50,942 nt of DNA from JAICNR01 sp035687725 (lineage in GTDB: Bacteria; Gemmatimonadota; Gemmatimonadetes; JACCXV01; JAHWKZ01), in assembly GCA_035687725.1 (NCBI GenBank), contig DASRVB010000139.1:1-50942 (forward strand). The letters run 5' to 3'. Both the position numbers and the translations under genes were made by a program. The notes beneath the pieces are model-generated. The model had not been told where the DNA came from. It made no database searches and saw only the letters and a program-made list of their open reading frames with translations. Shown here one piece after another: positions 23,685-31,802 of this stretch; the first letter of the stretch is position 1, and the number at the start of each line of letters is the position of its first letter.

Positions 23685-26002
23685 AGGAACCGCAACAGCC
23701 AGCCGGCCAGGAGATAGAGGCCAACGGCCAGGAGGAGCGCGCCGTCGAGGCCCACGGACAGGGCGATCAAGGGGGCTGCGGCGGCGCCGATCACGGACAG
23801 GAATCCGTTGACGCCCCAGCACCAGGGGATCCAGCGTGGCGCGCGGTCGGCCACGCGCTGAAACCCCAGGGGAAACGGCTGTCCCATGGCGAAGGCGAGC
23901 GGGGCGAGGAGCAGTACGGCCGCGACCATGCGGAGCGCGATCGGCGCGGCCGCCGCGTGATCCCAGAGCAGCTCCTCCAGGAAGCGGGTCACGAGTGCCA
24001 GGACCGCGATCGCGACGAATGGGGCCCGCCATCCGGTTCGCCCGGCTACCCGCGGTGCGAGCGCGCTTCCGAGCCCGGCGAAGACGAGAAACGAAGCCAG
24101 CACGGCGGTCATCGAGTACGTCGGCTCGGCCAGGAAGAGGACGAGTCGCTGAATGGCCGAGATCTCGAGCACCATGAAGGCCAATCCGAGGAGCGCGAAG
24201 TAGGCGAACAGCGCCGCGCGGCCGGGGCTCCGACCGGTGGCCGGCACCGCGACAGGGCGGCGCTCCTCCCGCCCGGCAGGGGCCGACCGCGAGAGCGCCA
24301 CGAGTGGCAGCAGAATCAGAACGGCCGCGATCGGAATCGCTTGCAGGAGCACCAGCCACTGAGCGATGATCCCCCACTCGAGATACGGAAGCGATAACCG
24401 CCCCTCGGAGCGCAGGAGTCGCACGAGGTGCCCGGCCCGCAGGAAATGATGAAAGAAGGGCGCGGAATCGGTGACGGGCTCGACGTCGAACACGTAGCTC
24501 CGGACGAATCGCTGGGGCTGAGGCCCGAGCAGCCCCTCCGCGCTCAGCCGGTACCAGTCCGGATCGAGCAGGTTGTACCGGTTGGCGAGTCCGGGCGGCG
24601 CGCCCGGGGCCCAGCTGAGATCGAACCAGCGCTCCTCGCACCACGATCGCAGCGCCGCGACATCGCCGGGTCCTAGCGGGCGACGGGAGACGACCAGGGT
24701 CGCCGTACTCCATCCTCGGATGAGGGCCACGTGCCGGCCGGCCTCGAACCCTTCGTCGTCGAGCACCCGTCGTGCCGTGGCGAGAAGGCGCGGTACGTCG
24801 CGCGGCGGATCGAGGACCCAGCGCGTGATCGTGAGAACGCCGTCGTCGTCGAGAGTATTCCACAGGTCCTCGAATCCCTCGACCGTGAACAGGTAGTCGG
24901 CGCCCGCGGCGGACATGCCGGCTGCGCTTCCTCCGAGCGAGCCCGGCTGTCCCACCACCACGCGGTCGAACCGCTCGCTGCTGGCGTGGAGCCAGCCCCG
25001 CGGGCTCTGCCGGAACCGGCGTACGCCCTCCAGCAGCGCGGGGTCGAGCAGCAAGTCCAGCCGCGCGTCCGGATCGACGACCGCGACGGACCGGGCCCCG
25101 GCTGCACGGGCCAGCCAGGCCAGGCCGCCGCCTCCCATTCCCACGAGCAGGACGTCGAATCCCGAGTCGGGAAGCGCGAACGCCACCGCCGTAGTCGTCA
25201 TGGACCAGAGGGCCGTGTCGCGGGCGGCGGCGCGCGGGCCGATCGTCTGTCCATCGAGGTAGAGGACAGGTCGCGGGGGCACGGCCTCGCGGAGGGCGAG
25301 GCTCGCGCCGGGCAACGAGCGAAGGACGGGGCTCTCGATCATCTCGAGGCGCCCGAGCGGCCCGTCGTCCCGCGCCAGCACGCGCGCCTGGGGGAGCCGC
25401 AGGGCGAGCGTCCCCTCCTTGTACTGGGACGCGGGGATCACGGGCGGCGGCAGGAACGCCGCTGCGACGATGCCGGCCCCAGCGGCCGCGACGCCCCATC
25501 GCGCGAGAGGGACGACCGCCAGCAGGCCCACCACGGCGATCGCGGCGGGCAGCCGCTCGGACGGTAGCGAGCTCAGGAGCGCGAGACCCAGGACAGCGCC
25601 TGCGCCCGAGCCCAGAAGGTTGGCCGCGTAGACCCGTCCGACCGACTCCCGCCCGATCAGAAAGGCCAATCCCACCGCGGCGCCGGCCAGGAAGAAGGGC
25701 ACCGCCAGGACCAGGTACGTGAGGGTCAGCAAAAGAAACTGCCGCGGCACCGCGATCAGCTCGAAGGCATCGAACGGGATGCGGGCCACCAGGCGATAGG
25801 CGAGCTCGTACGCGACCGCTGCGAGAAGCGCCACCAGACCGTACGCCCGCTGCTCGCGGCCTGCGATCCATCGGCGCCCCAGGGCCAGCGCCGAGCCGCT
25901 CGCGCCGAACCCCAGGAGCGCGAGCGAGATCACCATCGCGGCGAAGTGGGCCCAGTGGGTGATCGCGAGGAGCTGGACGAGCGCAACCTCGTAGGCGAGC
26001 AC
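23681..26002 (-). CDS. Membrane spermidine synthase-like protein
   Basis: A 773-residue protein with three parts. Residues 1-195 hold about six membrane helices; about 200-500 form a SAM-methyltransferase-like aminopropyltransferase domain with LLVGMGGGGLAWLA, VAVVDPDARLD and YLFTVEGFEDLWNTL followed by DGVLTITRW; about 520-773 return to seven or so helices. The family (SpeE core between MFS-like halves) has no settled reaction; the glycine loop is GMGGGG rather than SpeE's GGGDG, so polyamine synthesis is not assured. GTG 26002 is used here, but the same frame extends 14 codons to a CTG at 26044 overlapping the pcm stop as CTGA, restoring a full first helix (LLLSLALLSAAVLAYEV). The true start may be that CTG. 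Confidence 0.85.
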   Translation of the reverse strand: MLAYEVALVQLLAITHWAHFAAMVISLALLGFGASGSALALGRRWIAGREQRAYGLVALLAAVAYELAYRLVARIPFDAFELIAVPRQFLLLTLTYLVLAVPFFLAGAAVGLAFLIGRESVGRVYAANLLGSGAGAVLGLALLSSLPSERLPAAIAVVGLLAVVPLARWGVAAAGAGIVAAAFLPPPVIPASQYKEGTLALRLPQARVLARDDGPLGRLEMIESPVLRSLPGASLALREAVPPRPVLYLDGQTIGPRAAARDTALWSMTTTAVAFALPDSGFDVLLVGMGGGGLAWLARAAGARSVAVVDPDARLDLLLDPALLEGVRRFRQSPRGWLHASSERFDRVVVGQPGSLGGSAAGMSAAGADYLFTVEGFEDLWNTLDDDGVLTITRWVLDPPRDVPRLLATARRVLDDEGFEAGRHVALIRGWSTATLVVSRRPLGPGDVAALRSWCEERWFDLSWAPGAPPGLANRYNLLDPDWYRLSAEGLLGPQPQRFVRSYVFDVEPVTDSAPFFHHFLRAGHLVRLLRSEGRLSLPYLEWGIIAQWLVLLQAIPIAAVLILLPLVALSRSAPAGREERRPVAVPATGRSPGRAALFAYFALLGLAFMVLEISAIQRLVLFLAEPTYSMTAVLASFLVFAGLGSALAPRVAGRTGWRAPFVAIAVLALVTRFLEELLWDHAAAAPIALRMVAAVLLLAPLAFAMGQPFPLGFQRVADRAPRWIPWCWGVNGFLSVIGAAAAPLIALSVGLDGALLLAVGLYLLAGWLLRFL

Positions 26003-26040
26003 GGCCGCCGAGAGAAGCGCCAGGGAGAGGAGGAGCCGCG

Positions 26041-26760
26041 TCAGTGCCCCACGAGCGGAACGAAGCGCACGGGAAGGAGCGAGCGTGTCGTGACCGAACC
26101 GTCGGGGCGCTTCTCCACGAGGACCAGCTGCTGCACCTGGAACTGCCCCCCGACGGGGATCACCATCCGACCTCCGGGATCGAGCTGCTGGACCAGGGGC
26201 GGTGGGATGTGCCCCGCCGCCGCGGTGACGACGATCCCGTCGAAGGGCGCGTGCTCGGGCCAGCCCTCGTACCCATCGCCCTCCATCACGACAACATCGC
26301 TGTACCCCAGGTCGCGCAGGCGTTCCGTCGCCTGCCCGGCCAGGCCGGGGAGGATCTCGATCGTGAAGACGGAATCTGCGAGGTGGCTCGCGACCGCCGC
26401 CTGGTAGCCTGACCCCGTGCCGACCTCCAGCACCTTGTCGCCGGGCTCGAGCTCGAGAAGCTCGGTCATGAGCGCGACGATGTACGGCTGGCTGATCGTC
26501 TGTCCCTCGCCGATCGGCAGCGGACGATCGCTGTAGGCGAGGTCGCGCAGGTCGGATGGGACGAACTCGTGCCGCGGGACTGCCAGCATGGCGCCGATGA
26601 CGCCTTGGTCGGTCACGCCCCGGTCCTGGATCTGCTCGCGGACCATACGGACCCGCGCTTCGACATGCTCGGACCGGCCGGCCTCCTGGGCGTGGGTGCT
26701 CGCCGCTGTGGCGAGGGCGCCGGCGATCCCCAGCAAACCGGACAAGCGCGCCAGTGACAT
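26041..26760 (-). CDS. pcm: Protein-L-isoaspartate O-methyltransferase, exported form
   Basis: A 239-residue enzyme that methylates isoaspartyl residues of damaged proteins so that they can revert to aspartate. The PCM signature is complete: DRPLPIGEGQTISQPYIVALM, motif I VLEVGTGSGYQAAV, and DGIVVTAAAGHIP, with the end GGRMVIPVG. Unlike E. coli Pcm it carries a signal peptide (ARLSGLLGIAGALATAASTHA), so repair would take place in the periplasm, where SAM supply is an open question. ATG 26760 is preferred to 26805 because it puts the signal sequence at the N-terminus. Its stop overlaps the putative CTG start of the membrane spermidine-synthase-like gene, so both are probably one unit. Confidence 0.92.
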   Translation of the reverse strand: MSLARLSGLLGIAGALATAASTHAQEAGRSEHVEARVRMVREQIQDRGVTDQGVIGAMLAVPRHEFVPSDLRDLAYSDRPLPIGEGQTISQPYIVALMTELLELEPGDKVLEVGTGSGYQAAVASHLADSVFTIEILPGLAGQATERLRDLGYSDVVVMEGDGYEGWPEHAPFDGIVVTAAAGHIPPPLVQQLDPGGRMVIPVGGQFQVQQLVLVEKRPDGSVTTRSLLPVRFVPLVGH

Positions 26761-26955
26761 GCCCGCAAGGTATACCGACCCATGGATCCTTGCCCTATCG
26801 TTCAAGGCCCGCAGGAGGGGGTGTGAGACACCGTCTCGTCGGGCCTGGAAGGGAGCCGTTGCGTTGGGAGAGGTCGGCCACGAATACTTGTGCCCGATGG
26901 CCGTCCGCGCGCCTGCGGGGACGGACGCTGACCACCCACGTGTGCGGAGGAAGAC

Positions 26956-27408
26956 GTGATACGGAATCGGTCGCGTTTGTGGAAGCCGGCGCTCATACTC
27001 GGGCTGTCGCTCGGCTTCTGGGTACCCTCCTCGACTGCCCAGTCAACGGACCAGATCTGGAGCCAGCTCAGCAGCCAGTCTACGCGGGCTTCGAACGAGG
27101 GCTTCGCGAGGTTCAACTACATCATCGGGTACCTGGACCACGACACCGAGCCCGTAGACAACTGGCCCGTGTACCTGTCTGCAGGGAGCTCGTATCGGAT
27201 CGTAGGCGTCTGCGACAACGACTGCACGGATGTCGACTTGTCGCTGGAGGATGCGAAACGAACCGTGCTGGTGAGCGACCTGCTCGAGGACGACATCCCG
27301 ATACTCAATTTCACCCCGAGTACGAGCGCCACCTATTGGATCCGACCCACGATGGTGGCCTGCAGCGTCAATCCTTGCGGCTACGGGATCGCGGTCTTCG
27401 TGCGGTAG
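26956..27408 (+). CDS. Small secreted protein of an unrecognised Cys-containing family (copy B)
   Basis: A 150-residue paralogue of the protein at 4679-5131. A signal peptide (ALILGLSLGFWVPSSTAQ) leads into a helical segment and then a beta region with VGVCDNDCTDVDLSLEDAK, LVSDLLEDDIPILNF and the end MVACSVNPCGYGIAVFVR. These line up with copy A (VCDADCDDLDL, SDALNDAYPVLLF, MYDCSVSPCSFGYKVFRK) without gaps at the four Cys. The total length is identical. The function is unknown. GTG start with GGAGG 5 nt upstream. It is divergent from pcm across 195 bp in which a short GGTGTGAGACACC hairpin is the only structure I see. Confidence 0.8.
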   Translation: MIRNRSRLWKPALILGLSLGFWVPSSTAQSTDQIWSQLSSQSTRASNEGFARFNYIIGYLDHDTEPVDNWPVYLSAGSSYRIVGVCDNDCTDVDLSLEDAKRTVLVSDLLEDDIPILNFTPSTSATYWIRPTMVACSVNPCGYGIAVFVR

Positions 27409-27438
27409 CGCGTCGCTTTCGTGCGGTAGCGCGTCCTT
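27397..27438. repeat. Tandem 21-bp duplication across a stop codon
   Basis: Two adjacent copies (27397-27417 and 27418-27438) begin TTCGTGCGGTAGCGCGTC and differ at the last bases. The first copy contains the last codons and the TAG of the secreted-protein gene; the second is untranslated. It looks like a local slippage duplication that left the protein end unchanged. Confidence 0.8.
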
Positions 27439-27462
27439 CCTGAGACCGTCACGTGGCCCTCG

Positions 27463-27539
27463 TGGTGGGCGCAGGAGGATTCGAACCTCCGACCCCCTGC
27501 TTGTAAGGCAGGTGCTCTGCACCGCTGAGCTATGCGCCC
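27463..27539 (-). tRNA. tRNA-Val (anticodon UAC), CCA encoded
   Basis: The minus strand folds into a full cloverleaf: acceptor GGGCGCA/TGCGCCC, D-arm GCTCAGCGGTGCAGAGC, anticodon stem CCTGC/GCAGG with loop CTTACAA, T-arm GGAGG-TTCGAAT-CCTCC. The anticodon TAC occupies 27503-27505 (complement GTA) and reads GUA and other valine codons. CCA follows the discriminator A at 27463-27465. A TATAAT box lies 16 nt upstream. Confidence 0.97.
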
Positions 27540-27555
27540 ACGAGTGGTAACTGAA

Positions 27556-27561
27556 ATTATA
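27556..27561 (-). promoter_or_regulatory. -10 box of the tRNA-Val gene
   Basis: A perfect TATAAT on the minus strand ends 16 nt before the tRNA 5' end, as expected for a short tRNA leader. No good -35 hexamer is found 16-18 bp upstream. The rest of 27540-27783 shows no gene. Confidence 0.6.
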
Positions 27562-27783
27562 GCAGAGGCCTGAGGTGACGGGTACCGAAAGCGCTCTGGT
27601 CGGTGAGCGAGTTTGGTGTGCGGTTCTCAAGAGCGTCGACCGTTCCCATGAAGTGGCTGTTGAGGGCCGACGATAGGGCCAGCTTTCCGAGCGAGCCAAC
27701 TGCGCACGAGCTCGATGTGATGGTCTACCGAAGGGGTGCCGTCGAGGGCGGGGCCGTGCTGGATTCTCGGCCTCGGTGGCCGA

Positions 27784-28446
27784 TCAGGTTCTTTTCGAAA
27801 TCTTTTCCTCGAACAGCTTCCAGTAGATGCCCGCCAGTCCGCGGTGCTCGACGTCGAGCTTGCTCAGGATTTTGTGGACGTGCGTTTTGACAGTTCCGAT
27901 CGCGATCCCAAGCTCGGCCGCGATCTCGGAGTTGGTCCTGTGCTTTCCGAGCAGGGCGGCGACGTCGCGCTCACGGTCAGTGAGCGACTCGCAGCGGCTG
28001 ATGTCGACCTCCTGATCGACGCAGAGCTGTGACAGGTACTGCAGGCGACGCAAGGCAGCCGCTGTCTCTTCCGGATCGAGTACGACTCTGCCCTTGCTCG
28101 CTTCCTGGAGCCGGCGAGCAATGGCCTCAGGCGAATCGGTCGGTCGGATGACGATCGTCGCCCCCGCTTCCAGTAGGTCCAGGCGAAGAGCCGGCTCCGT
28201 CGTCAACCCCGCGATGACGGACGAGGGGTTCCTTCTCCGCACCCGTCGGATCGTGGAAATGCGATCCACCTGAAGATGGCCGTCTCCGACCACGAAAATC
28301 CGGTGCCGATCCACGTGAGACTCGAGAGCCTCCCGAGTGCGAACGGGGTGCAGCTCATGTCCCAGCAGTTCGGCCGCTTGTCGGAGAGGTGACTCCTCGT
28401 CAGGGGAGACAAGAGCGTGGATTGCAGGCTTAAGCGGGATCACCAA
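27784..28446 (-). CDS. LuxR/NarL-family response regulator with diverged receiver
   Basis: A 220-residue transcription regulator. The C-terminal domain (about 152-210) is a standard GerE/LuxR helix-turn-helix: LTDRERDVAALLG, SEIAAELGIAIGTVKTHVHKILSKL. The N-terminal 120 residues follow the receiver plan but are diverged. An acid pocket S-P-D16-E17 and a possible phosphoacceptor D55 (FVVGDGHLQ) can be aligned, while the switch Lys is Arg (IVIRPTD). The TTG at 28446 or GTG at 28443 are the candidate starts; neither has a good ribosome site. An ATG at 28462 opens a different frame that ends after ten codons. A palindrome ATTGACTCAAT (28473-28483 region) just upstream could be an operator. Confidence 0.85.
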   Translation of the reverse strand: MVIPLKPAIHALVSPDEESPLRQAAELLGHELHPVRTREALESHVDRHRIFVVGDGHLQVDRISTIRRVRRRNPSSVIAGLTTEPALRLDLLEAGATIVIRPTDSPEAIARRLQEASKGRVVLDPEETAAALRRLQYLSQLCVDQEVDISRCESLTDRERDVAALLGKHRTNSEIAAELGIAIGTVKTHVHKILSKLDVEHRGLAGIYWKLFEEKISKRT

Positions 28447-28451
28447 CCAGT

Positions 28452-28479
28452 ACGATAGTCATCCTGACAATTGAGTCAA
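28452..28479 (-). promoter_or_regulatory. Possible promoter and palindrome before the LuxR-type gene
   Basis: TTGACT (28474-28479) and TATCGT (28452-28457) on the minus strand are 16 bp apart. The -35 lies inside the perfect 11-bp palindrome ATTGACTCAAT. If used, transcription would begin almost at the TTG/GTG start codons, implying a leaderless message. The remaining stretch to 28713 holds nothing else I can identify. Confidence 0.35.
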
Positions 28480-28713
28480 TCCTCGATAGAGTGCTCCGGG
28501 GCCACGCCCCATCTCCTGTCAGGTGACGCTCAGGTTGACCCTTCGCCGCCACGCCTCCTCTTTCCCATGGGGTTGCGACGATTCAGCTTCTTCCATGGGG
28601 TTCCCCGTATGATCCGCCTGATTTCCCCACGATGCCTACACTGCCCGCCCTGCCCACGTGGGACAATGTACACGGGAGGATCACCCGGCGCAGAGAGCGG
28701 CGGGGCACGCCGA

Positions 28714-29007
28714 CTACTTCTTTATGATTCCGATCGGCAGAAGCACGCAGTAGCCGAGGACGAGGAGGATCGGGGCGATCGTCTCGCTGCCGGTCGAGAG
28801 CAGGAAGTATCCGATCGCGATCGATACCGCCGCAGCTCCCAGCCAGATCGCGTTGGTGCGCGAGAACGACAGCGTGGGACGCGCGGGCGCGACTGCCCTG
28901 GTGGCCACCCCCGACTTCGTAGACGCGGCCGACCTGGTCGCGGCCTTCGCGCCGGTCGACGAAGAACCCTTGTCAGTCGCCGCGGTTTTCGGTGCCCTGG
29001 TCGCCAT
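28714..29007 (-). CDS. Small two-helix membrane protein (DUF3098-like)
   Basis: A 97-residue protein. The first half is low complexity, rich in Ala, Thr, Ser and Lys/Arg (ATRAPKTAATDKGSSSTGAK), giving a strongly basic cytoplasmic tail. Two membrane helices follow, NAIWLGAAAVSIAIGYFLL and IAPILLVLGYCVLLPIGI, ending in IKK. The second half resembles the DUF3098 layout of small membrane proteins in Bacteroidota and relatives. ATG 29007 is preferred; an earlier in-frame start at 29046 would run into the purH end. It follows purH on the same strand by about 36 bp and could be the last gene of the pur operon. Confidence 0.7.
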   Translation of the reverse strand: MATRAPKTAATDKGSSSTGAKAATRSAASTKSGVATRAVAPARPTLSFSRTNAIWLGAAAVSIAIGYFLLSTGSETIAPILLVLGYCVLLPIGIIKK

Positions 29008-29042
29008 GGGGAGGCCGAATGTAGAGGCGCCCTGCGGTCGCG

Positions 29043-30617
29043 TCAATGGCGGAACTGGCGCATCCGCGTGAACACCATGGGGATACGGGCCCGCTCGGCG
29101 GCCGCCACCACCTCCTCGTCGCGCCGCGACCCGCCCGGCTGGATGATCGCGCCGATCCCCGCCCCCACCGCACGCTCCACCCCGTCCGGGAACGGGAAGA
29201 AGCCATCGGAGGCGAGCGCCGCCCCGGTCGTATAGTGCCCGAGCTCACGGGCGTATTTGACCGCCAGCTCGACCGCGCCCACACGGTTGGTCTGTCCCCC
29301 ACCCACCCCTATCGTCGATTCCCCCTTGGCCAGGACGATCGCGTTCGAGGCGACCTGACGGCAGACGGTCCACGCGAACAGCAGGTCGCGCCACTGCTCC
29401 TCGGTCGGCCTGATCGATGTCGCGACCTCCAGCGCCGTGCGTGCGTCGCCTTCGGGAAGCCACGCCAGATTCGGCCGTTGGACGAGGAGCCCTCCTCCCA
29501 CGCGGCGCACCTCGAGCGCATCCGGATCGGAGCCCGGGAACGGCCCCGCGAGTAGCCGCAGGTTCTTCTTCTTCGCGAGCGCCCGCCGCGCCGCAGAGTC
29601 GAAGTCCGGCGCGTAGACGACCTCGAGGAAGTGCTCGGCGAGGAGCTCTCCGAGCACCCCGTCCACCAGCTGGTCGAGCGCGACGATCCCGCCGAAGGCC
29701 GACACGGGATCGGCGGCCAGCGCGCGCCGATATGCGTCGAGCGCGCTCTTCGCGACTGCCGCCCCGCAGGGGATCGTGTGCTTGACGATCGCGCAGCAGG
29801 CGCGCGACGGATCGAGAGCATGGAGATCGCGCGCCACGCGGCGCGCGGCCTCAATGTCCAGGTAATTGTTGTACGAGAGCTCCTTGCCCTGCAGGATCTC
29901 GACACCGACGAGATCCTCGGACAGCGTCGAAGCCGCGCGATACACGGCGGCCGGCTGCTGCGGGTTCTCCCCGTAGCGTAGCTCACCGGCGAGCTCGCCG
30001 CCCCACGTCCAGCGCTCGGGCCATCCGGACTCGTCGCGCGACAACCACGCCGCGATCGCCGCGTCGTACCAGGCCGTCAGGCGAAACGCCTTCGCAGCCA
30101 GGCGCCTGCGCGTCTCGTCGGTCAACACTCCACCGCTCGTCCCGAGCTCCTCGATCAGCGCCACGTAATCCCCCGGCTCGCAGACGACGGCGACGTGGCG
30201 CCAGTTCTTGGCCGCGGCGCGCAGCAGTGCGACGCCCCCGATGTCGATCAGCTCCGTGCGCGCGGCTTCGTCCTCCGCACCCAGCTTCGCGGCGTCCTGG
30301 AAGGGATAGAGGTTGACGACGACGAGGTCGATGGGCGCGACGGACCGAGCAGCGAGGTCGGCGAGGTCCGCTTGGTGGTCGCGTCGCGCGAGAATCGCGC
30401 CGTGGATCGCGGGGTGGAGCGTCTTGACCCGCCCGCCGAGGATCTCGGCCGCTCCCGTCACCCCCTCGACGGTCTCGACCGCGAGCCCGGCTCCGGCCAG
30501 CTCCGACGCCGTGCCGCCGCTCGCCACCAGCGCGATGCCGTGCGCGTCGAGCGCCCGGCCCAGGTGGACCAGCCCCTCCTTGTCCCACACCGAAAGAAGC
30601 GCCTTCTCAGGCCTCAT
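29043..30617 (-). CDS. purH: Bifunctional AICAR formyltransferase/IMP cyclohydrolase
   Basis: A 524-residue enzyme for the last two steps of IMP synthesis. The N-terminal cyclohydrolase domain (1-195) shows SVWDKEGL, VASGGTASEL, GGRVKTLHPAIHG and NLYPF. The C-terminal transformylase has RYGENPQQPAA, LQGKELSYNNYLD, the catalytic pair K279-H280 in IVKHTIPCGAAVA, DPVSAFGGIVA and SDGFFPFPDGV. The usual KHxNPCG reads KHTIPCG here; the Asn is not universal (it is Ser in the human enzyme), so activity is expected. It overlaps the upstream purN by 11 bp. Confidence 0.97.
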   Translation of the reverse strand: MRPEKALLSVWDKEGLVHLGRALDAHGIALVASGGTASELAGAGLAVETVEGVTGAAEILGGRVKTLHPAIHGAILARRDHQADLADLAARSVAPIDLVVVNLYPFQDAAKLGAEDEAARTELIDIGGVALLRAAAKNWRHVAVVCEPGDYVALIEELGTSGGVLTDETRRRLAAKAFRLTAWYDAAIAAWLSRDESGWPERWTWGGELAGELRYGENPQQPAAVYRAASTLSEDLVGVEILQGKELSYNNYLDIEAARRVARDLHALDPSRACCAIVKHTIPCGAAVAKSALDAYRRALAADPVSAFGGIVALDQLVDGVLGELLAEHFLEVVYAPDFDSAARRALAKKKNLRLLAGPFPGSDPDALEVRRVGGGLLVQRPNLAWLPEGDARTALEVATSIRPTEEQWRDLLFAWTVCRQVASNAIVLAKGESTIGVGGGQTNRVGAVELAVKYARELGHYTTGAALASDGFFPFPDGVERAVGAGIGAIIQPGGSRRDEEVVAAAERARIPMVFTRMRQFRH

Positions 30618-31215
30618 CGCTCTCCTCGATCCATGCGCGCTCTCCCTCCACGCGGAGCCGCCCCTCGGCGGCCGCGATCACGACGGCGGGCAAGAGCCGA
30701 TGCTCGACCTCGAGCACGCGCCTGGCCAGCGTGGCCGGAGTGTCCCCCGGCTCGACCGGCACCTCCTCGCGCGCGACCACAGGCCCCCTGTCGTACTCCT
30801 CGTCGACCAGATGCACGCTGGCCCCCGAGACCTTCTCCCCCGCTCTCAGCACGGCCGCGTGGACGCGGTCGCCGTACATCCCCTTCCCGCCGTGTGCGGG
30901 GAGCAGCGCCGGATGGATGTTGAGGATCCGGTTCCGATGGCGGCGCACGACCTCGTCCGGTACCCGCTTGAGGTATCCGGCCAGGACGATCCAGTCGACC
31001 CGAGCATGGGCCAGGATGTCGAGCATGCCTACGGCGTCGCCGTGACCCACGACCGCCGTTTCCACGCCGCGGCTGCGCGCCCGGTCGAGCGCGGGGGCGT
31101 CCGACCGATCGCTCACCACGAGCACCACCGCTGCGTCCCGCCGGCCTTCGAGCGCATCGAACAGGGCTTCGAGATTGGACCCCCGGCCGGAGGCGAAGAC
31201 CGCGACCCGGATCAT
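30607..31215 (-). CDS. purN: Phosphoribosylglycinamide formyltransferase
   Basis: A 202-residue folate-dependent GAR transformylase, step 3 of purine synthesis. It opens with VAVFASGRGSNLEAL. Catalytic residues are N99 and H101 (ILNIHPALLPA) and D142 (VHLVDEEYDRGPVV), in the family's usual spacing. 10-formyl-THF binding is indicated by LAGYLKRVP. It is the first gene of a purN-purH unit with an 11-bp overlap. The region up to mscL (31216-31355) has no clear promoter. Confidence 0.96.
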   Translation of the reverse strand: MIRVAVFASGRGSNLEALFDALEGRRDAAVVLVVSDRSDAPALDRARSRGVETAVVGHGDAVGMLDILAHARVDWIVLAGYLKRVPDEVVRRHRNRILNIHPALLPAHGGKGMYGDRVHAAVLRAGEKVSGASVHLVDEEYDRGPVVAREEVPVEPGDTPATLARRVLEVEHRLLPAVVIAAAEGRLRVEGERAWIEESDEA

Positions 31216-31355
31216 CGGCGCTCCAAGCTAATCTCGCCGGCGACGCGCTGCCCTTGTCGGCGCCGAAGTCGCCTGTTATTCACCGTGTCGAGGCGGGCTC
31301 GCCGCTCACAAAGGGGCGCGTGGTGCCGCTTCCGGATTCATAAGGAGGTGGAAGC

Positions 31356-31802
31356 ATGTGGAAGGAGTTCAAGGAATTCGCGCTCAAGGGAAGCGTTCTG
31401 GACATGGCGATCGGCATCATCATCGGCGCTGCATTCGCCCCGATCGTGAAGTCGCTCGTGGACGACATCATCATGCCGCCCATCGGACTGCTTCTCGGCG
31501 GGGTCGATTTCACGAACCTGTTCGCGGTGCTCCGGGAGGGGACGCCGGGTAGCCCCTACTCCTCGCTCGAAGCGGCCAAGGCCGCCGGCGCTGTCACGGT
31601 CAACTACGGTTTGTTCGTGAACACGCTGATCACGTTCCTGATCATCTCGTTCGCGATATTCCTGATGGTCAAGGTGATCAACCGCTGGCGGGCGGGCGAG
31701 ACCGAAGAGCCGACGACCCGGGAGTGTCCGCAGTGCCTCACGACGATCCCGATCAAGGCGCGGCGCTGCTCGGCGTGCACGATGGAGGTCGTTCCGGCGT
31801 AG
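31356..31802 (+). CDS. mscL: Large-conductance mechanosensitive channel with C-terminal zinc ribbon
   Basis: A 148-residue homopentameric inner-membrane channel that releases solutes on hypo-osmotic shock. The amphipathic N-terminal helix MWKEFKEFALKGSVLDMAIG, first membrane helix IIIGAAFAPIVKSLVDDIIMP and second helix LFVNTLITFLIISFAIFLMV are typical. Between them lies the periplasmic loop. Beyond the E. coli-like core, C124-x2-C127 and C138-x2-C141 form a zinc ribbon, a variant seen in several phyla. AAGGAGG lies 7 nt before the ATG. Confidence 0.97.
   Translation: MWKEFKEFALKGSVLDMAIGIIIGAAFAPIVKSLVDDIIMPPIGLLLGGVDFTNLFAVLREGTPGSPYSSLEAAKAAGAVTVNYGLFVNTLITFLIISFAIFLMVKVINRWRAGETEEPTTRECPQCLTTIPIKARRCSACTMEVVPA

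Noticed and set aside
27397..27438. Mobile element footprint at the 21-bp duplication
   Set aside because: The copies abut each other with no insert or inverted ends; slippage explains it.
28441..28462. ATG at 28462 as LuxR-gene start with a frameshift
   Set aside because: It opens MTIVLVGDPA then a stop. The main frame already contains the first receiver strand (AIHALVSPD), so no missing N-terminus needs explaining.
29043..30617. KHTIPCG in place of KHxNPCG as a sign of a dead PurH
   Set aside because: The catalytic Lys and His are present and the Asn position varies in active enzymes, the human one included.
30607..31215. Apparent loss of the catalytic Asp in PurN
   Set aside because: The active Asp is the one in D-x-G (D142), which is present; the upstream DEE variation is normal.
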